A stretch of 64,000 nucleotides of DNA from Anthostomella pinea (Eukaryota > Ascomycota > Sordariomycetes > Xylariales > Xylariaceae): positions 1,178,001 to 1,242,000 of the forward strand of contig CAUWAG010000010.1 in NCBI GenBank assembly GCA_963556695.1. The letters are read 5' to 3'. The notes beneath the pieces are model-generated. The model ran no database searches. It worked only from the letters and a program-made list of their open reading frames with translations, and was not told where the DNA came from. How positions within the stretch are numbered: the stretch's first letter is position 1; each line of letters opens with the position of its first letter. Below are positions 60,201-64,000 of this stretch, in pieces. Position numbers and translations under genes: made by a program.

Positions 60201-61572
60201 CCAAGAGAAGGCCGAGTGAGAGAGCATTACATTCGAATTGGAGCAACCGTTCTGCAGAGCTGCAGGCGGGGGTTGCATCTGGCATTGAATTGGGAACTCA
60301 TTGGACGGAGACGCACCGTTGCGGCGTAGTAGGTTCTTAAGGTAGGTACAAAGTACATCTCCAGCTCCATCTCCAGCAGTCCTGGCGTGCACCCGCGGCA
60401 CCAGTGGCACACCACACCGGTGTGCTTGGCGCTGCTCCAGAGCGAGGTAGTCAGGTACCAGCTACCTGCCGTCGAACTTACGAACTTATCCGCACCTGCC
60501 CCAGAGTCCAGACGTGCGCCGTGCTGGGTCACCACTCACAGCCGCATTTCGTCGCCGCACGCCTCTCATCCTTCTGCACCCGCAGCACCCGTTGACAACT
60601 TGACCACAGCGCATCCCGCATCATGACTGCAACCACCAGATAGTTGATGCCTGGCAGTCAATTGTTCAGGCGCATCGGCATATTCCCGACAGAGACTTAT
60701 TACAGAGGAGCGTCTGACTTATCCTGGGGTCAATCTCATCCTTCTCGGGTCCGACTCTTTACCTACCTTATTAATACGTAGGGTCGTTCTTGGTGCAAGG
60801 CGGGAAGCAGAGCCGACGACACTACCACACGCCCCTAATGTCATTATTATTACTTCCGTCTGCCCGCTGCCATTATCTAGTCGATGTTGACCCTGGCCTG
60901 GCCAGACTCGCCGTCGTTGACGAACCCAGACGGTGCACTCGTTTTCTGGAGTCTGGAGACTGGAGAACTGGGGGAGACTGGAGAGACTAGTCAACAGTCA
61001 TCATCGTCTTTTGGGCTGAGTCCTGACCCCCAACCCCCTGCTGCGCCTGGCCAAGCAGAGAGTGAAAGCTTGACAGTTTGTAGACTAGCCCTCGGTTTGG
61101 TCTGGTGTGGTCGCGGGTATTGCCATTCATTGCCGTTGCGGCGTTGCCTCGATACCGTACGGTACCTGCCCTCTGCTTCCTGCCTCCTCAAGTGCTGCCC
61201 TCTGCCTATCACGCGCCGCAATCTGGCAACGTAATAGTCAAACTGATCCATCCCAATTTCCATGTTTTCCCTTGTTCCTTAGCGAGCACAGCGAAACCAG
61301 CGAAGCAAGCGAACCCATCCCGTCCCACCAGTAACCACCACCACCACCACCGCCATCAAAAGAGGAGGCTCCGCGGCTACTCCCCGCCTTAATTCTCTCT
61401 ACAGACTACGCCAAACCTTACCCGATCTGCCTACCTAATAATTATTACACACAAGTTCACAACCTCGATCCGGGTCACGAGCGTCTGCCTTCTGCTTCTG
61501 TGCTTCTAGGCCTGGGCACCTGGCGTCTTTGATAGCCCTTCACCCGCATTTCATGTAGTAGCAGAGTATTAG

Positions 61573-61596
61573 CAGGAGCAGCAGCAGCAGCAGCTT
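61573..61596 (+). repeat. CAG/AGC trinucleotide repeat
   Basis: A run of AGC units with one GAG interruption lies in the presumed leader of the C2H2 gene. Confidence 0.85.
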
Positions 61597-61658
61597 CCAT
61601 CAACAACCGTCACCTACGCACCACTCACTCACCACTCACCACTGGCCACCCGCCTGCA

Positions 61659-61685
61659 CCCACGACCCACGACCCACGACCCACG
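61659..61685 (+). repeat. heptanucleotide repeat (CCCACGA)
   Basis: Nearly four tandem CCCACGA units lie in the presumed leader of the C2H2 gene. Confidence 0.9.
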
Positions 61686-62325
61686 CATCGCGGTGTGGTT
61701 ACATGCCTCTCGCTCCTGGTCCTGGTCCCCTTCTCCTGGTCCCTCCAGGTTCCCCTCCAACCCTCCAATCCGTAATCCGCAATCCTCATTACACGGGTTC
61801 CTGCTCCACGGCTCCTGTTCACCTCAAAGTTAGCCATTGCCGGGGTTTCTTGCTGTTTATACTGGGGTCCAACATTTACCCGCATCATATCTCCCCGTCT
61901 CCAGCTACTACTTTACGCCAACCCTGATTCCAGGCGCGGCTCTTTCCAGGCTTCGTCTTCCCTCCCCTGCTGCGAATCTTCCCCGGATCTTGCCTGGGAC
62001 ACCTGGACTACCGTGCGCATTTTGGCCGAGACGTTATCCAAGCTTCTCCCCGCCTTCTCGCTGCGCACACCGACCTAGAGATACTCAAGACGAACCAACT
62101 CTACGCGCCCCCCGACGCGGTCGCGCTAGGTATCGCAGTGCGCGCATTTGTTCCGGTTCAATCGTGAAATCATTTAGTCGCCCGCGTGCGCATCTGGACC
62201 GATATCCGCGTTTGCGCCGCCGACTTACACCAGCTTGGAGGGGTGAGCGCGAGCTTGGCTGTGATACAATCACCTGGGCCCTCCTGGCCCGAACCAAAGG
62301 GGAAGCAAACGATCGCTGTTGTTTG

Positions 62326-62357
62326 ATGATGAGTTGAGAACACCGATGCGTGAGTAA
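62326..62357 (+). promoter_or_regulatory. two minimal uORFs before the zinc-finger gene
   Basis: ATGATGAGTTGA (62326-62337) and ATGCGTGAGTAA (62346-62357) each encode three residues. The second stop lies 10 nt before the called main ATG at 62368. If this is leader, the main ATG would have to be reached by leaky scanning or reinitiation. Confidence 0.45.
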
Positions 62358-62367
62358 CGGCCACTAC

Positions 62368-64000
62368 ATGCCAGCCAGAGACAGCATGACTACGACCGCC
62401 GGCGCAAGCCTCGCTCATGACCCTTCAGCTGGCGACATGTACGACCCGGATGAGGTATTCCCACAGAACAGTCCCTTGATGAAACCCTACCGCCCCAAGC
62501 TCGAACCTTCGCCCTCCCCGCCGGCTGTGACTCTTCCTCAAGTCAGTCTTTCTCTCAGTCCTGGTCGAAAGTCTTCTAACGGTCGACGCAAGATCCAGCC
62601 CAGCCGAGGCGATGCCGTTCTGATCTATCACCTCGATGGTGGAAAGCACCCAGAGATCGCCACCGAAGCTGGGTTCCGACCTCTAACCCACGCCCACTCC
62701 GAAGACGGCGAAGACCAGTGCGGCAGTGACACGGAAGATACCTTCGATGACTCGGGGGATGAGGAGGAGGATATCAGAAGCAATGAAATGTCGCCCGTTC
62801 CTGCGCCAGCGCCACGCCCTGCCAAAACTGTCGCCAAGTTATCCGGGCCGGGTCTGATAGACTTGCGATTCTTGGCGGCGAGCGCGACGAATGCGCTCGC
62901 CGCCGCCGCCAACAGTGTTGTCTCGGAGCCGACAGACGCAGAAGAACCCCGGAGGCTGAGCGTTGACGCGCGGGTTGCGAGAAGAGCAGGGCCGCTGGAG
63001 AGTTTGGTGGTGAATGGGACAAGAGAAGAAGATGTCACGATGAAGGATACAATGAGACCTGTGCTAGCTGCGCCCATATCACCTTATCCGTCACAGGGTT
63101 CACAAGAGCTGTATTCTCCTCGACAACATCCTCTGGGGCAGGTCCTGATGCATCCAAACGATGTCAGGTCGCCAACTAGCCTAACGCCGGGCGGTCATGG
63201 GGACTTACCACCAATTCAAGTCGCCTCTCCCCAGTCTGATACGGCCAGCCATGACACTCTCCCTCCCATAAGATCGCACTTGTTCGAACAACTCAGCGGT
63301 CCAGCGAAGGATATAGCCATGCGCAATGGAACTCAGTTCCCCCATTCACCACCAGCTGGCCCGCCACGCATGGGGGGGTTGCCTATAGGTCATTCATCAC
63401 CACCGATATCGCCAAACGAGGTTTATCGACATAGCATGCCCTCTCCAGCTCAAACCATTCCCGGCATCATGAGTCCATACTACTATTCCAGCGCTAGCAG
63501 CACAAGCCATCACCGCTCTGGGCCAGATTATAGTAGCAGCAATACCGAGACGCCAAATACCGAAGTGTTAACCCCAGCTACTTCGATCACGGACAGGATG
63601 AGTATCGACAACATGACGAATCCACAGGTTGGCCAGTTTATCTGCACGTTCCACGGGTGTAATGCGCAACCCTTCCAAACACAGTACCTACTAAACTCAC
63701 ACGCAAACGTACATTCCTCTGCGCGACCGCATTACTGTTCTGTGAGAGGATGCCCGCGGAGCGAGGGCGGCAAAGGCTTCAAGCGCAAGAACGAGATGAT
63801 TCGACATGGCCTCGTCCACGATTCACCAGGTTACGTGTGCCCGTTCTGTCCAGATCGAGAGCACAAATATCCGAGGCCGGATAATCTGCAACGGTACGTA
63901 CGACATTGGTTCTTGGGACTACTAAATGTCCGCCGGACATAGTTCGTTGCGTATTGACTGAAAGGCTAGACACGTTCGAGTACACCACGTCGACAAGGAC
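62368..64000 (+). CDS. C2H2 zinc-finger transcription factor (3' end outside the window)
   Basis: Exon 1 (62368-63893) and the start of exon 2 (63970 onward) flank a 76-nt intron; 519 residues are visible and the frame is open at the window edge. Residues 1-420 are disordered, Ser/Pro-rich, with an acidic run near 110-135. Three fingers follow: C426/C431 with H445/H449, C457/C462 with H480/H484 (spaced by PRSEGGKGFKRKNEMIRH), and C491/C494 with H510/H514-515. The intron falls inside finger three (DNLQR/HVRVHH), and splicing is needed to complete it. The protein is presumably a nuclear DNA-binding regulator; I do not recognise a named orthologue. An alternative start is the ATG at 62389. Confidence 0.9.

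Larger units (their letters stand above)
54222..62325. other. 8.1-kb region without a recognisable gene
   Basis: Frames up to about 200 codons occur on both strands (for example 57393-57998 minus and 58127-58696 plus), but none resembles a family or shows a coherent exon pattern. From about 61200 the sequence is C-rich with CCA, CAG and CCCACGA microrepeats, which fits a long promoter and leader of the zinc-finger gene. A near-duplicate GGACGCTGGGTTGG unit is at 57726-57751. Long upstream regions are common for developmental regulators. Confidence 0.4.

Noticed and set aside
61837..62337. 166-codon frame before the zinc-finger gene
   Set aside because: It lacks a proper ATG at its start, is Arg/Pro-rich, and lies in the presumed leader.

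Overview
The window looks like nuclear DNA of a filamentous ascomycete (Pezizomycotina). The genes are intron-poor, with introns mostly of 47-90 nt that carry fungal GT...AG ends and CTRAY-like branch sites. The families present are typical of the group: SAT4/rhodopsin-like membrane protein, FHA-forkhead regulator, CLU1, ferric reductase, DUF2985 protein and a three-finger C2H2 regulator. Intergenic regions are long, and there are signs of C-to-T decay of the RIP type. I cannot name the genus; Sordariomycetes is only a guess.

Left part (1-24.2 kb): gene-poor accessory-like DNA. It holds a short non-autonomous DNA transposon (4664-5085) with telomere-like repeats inside, and a class III aminotransferase (12388-13939, minus). 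A 2.2-kb stretch has open but unresolved frames (15765-17972). Then come a SAT4-family membrane protein (19343-20778, minus, six exons), a truncated and frameshifted O-methyltransferase remnant (21262-21814), an F-box-like gene carrying an in-frame TAG (22314-24067), and a decayed inverted fragment of a SAT4 gene (24104-24200). This could be what is left of a small metabolic or membrane gene cluster, but no backbone enzyme is visible.

Middle (25.5-45.4 kb): conserved housekeeping or regulatory genes. These are an FHA-forkhead transcription factor (25583-27693, plus), CLU1 (29304-33380, minus), a conserved protein of unknown function (34459-37074, plus), a ferric reductase (41311-43112, plus) and a Yippee/Moh1 protein (44707-45358, plus). 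Several leaders contain short uORFs.

Right (47.2-64 kb): an SLC35F6-like DMT transporter (47238-48670, minus), a DUF2985 membrane protein (49381-50505, minus), and the tRNA-splicing endonuclease subunit SEN15 (52298-52801, plus). SEN15 converges within 7 bp on a zinc alcohol dehydrogenase (52809-54221, minus, seven exons). After an 8.1-kb gene-free stretch comes a C2H2 zinc-finger regulator (from 62368, plus) that runs off the end of the window. No tRNA, rRNA or CRISPR was found. Splice sites were read by eye from frame continuity and family similarity; no alignment or transcript data were available.
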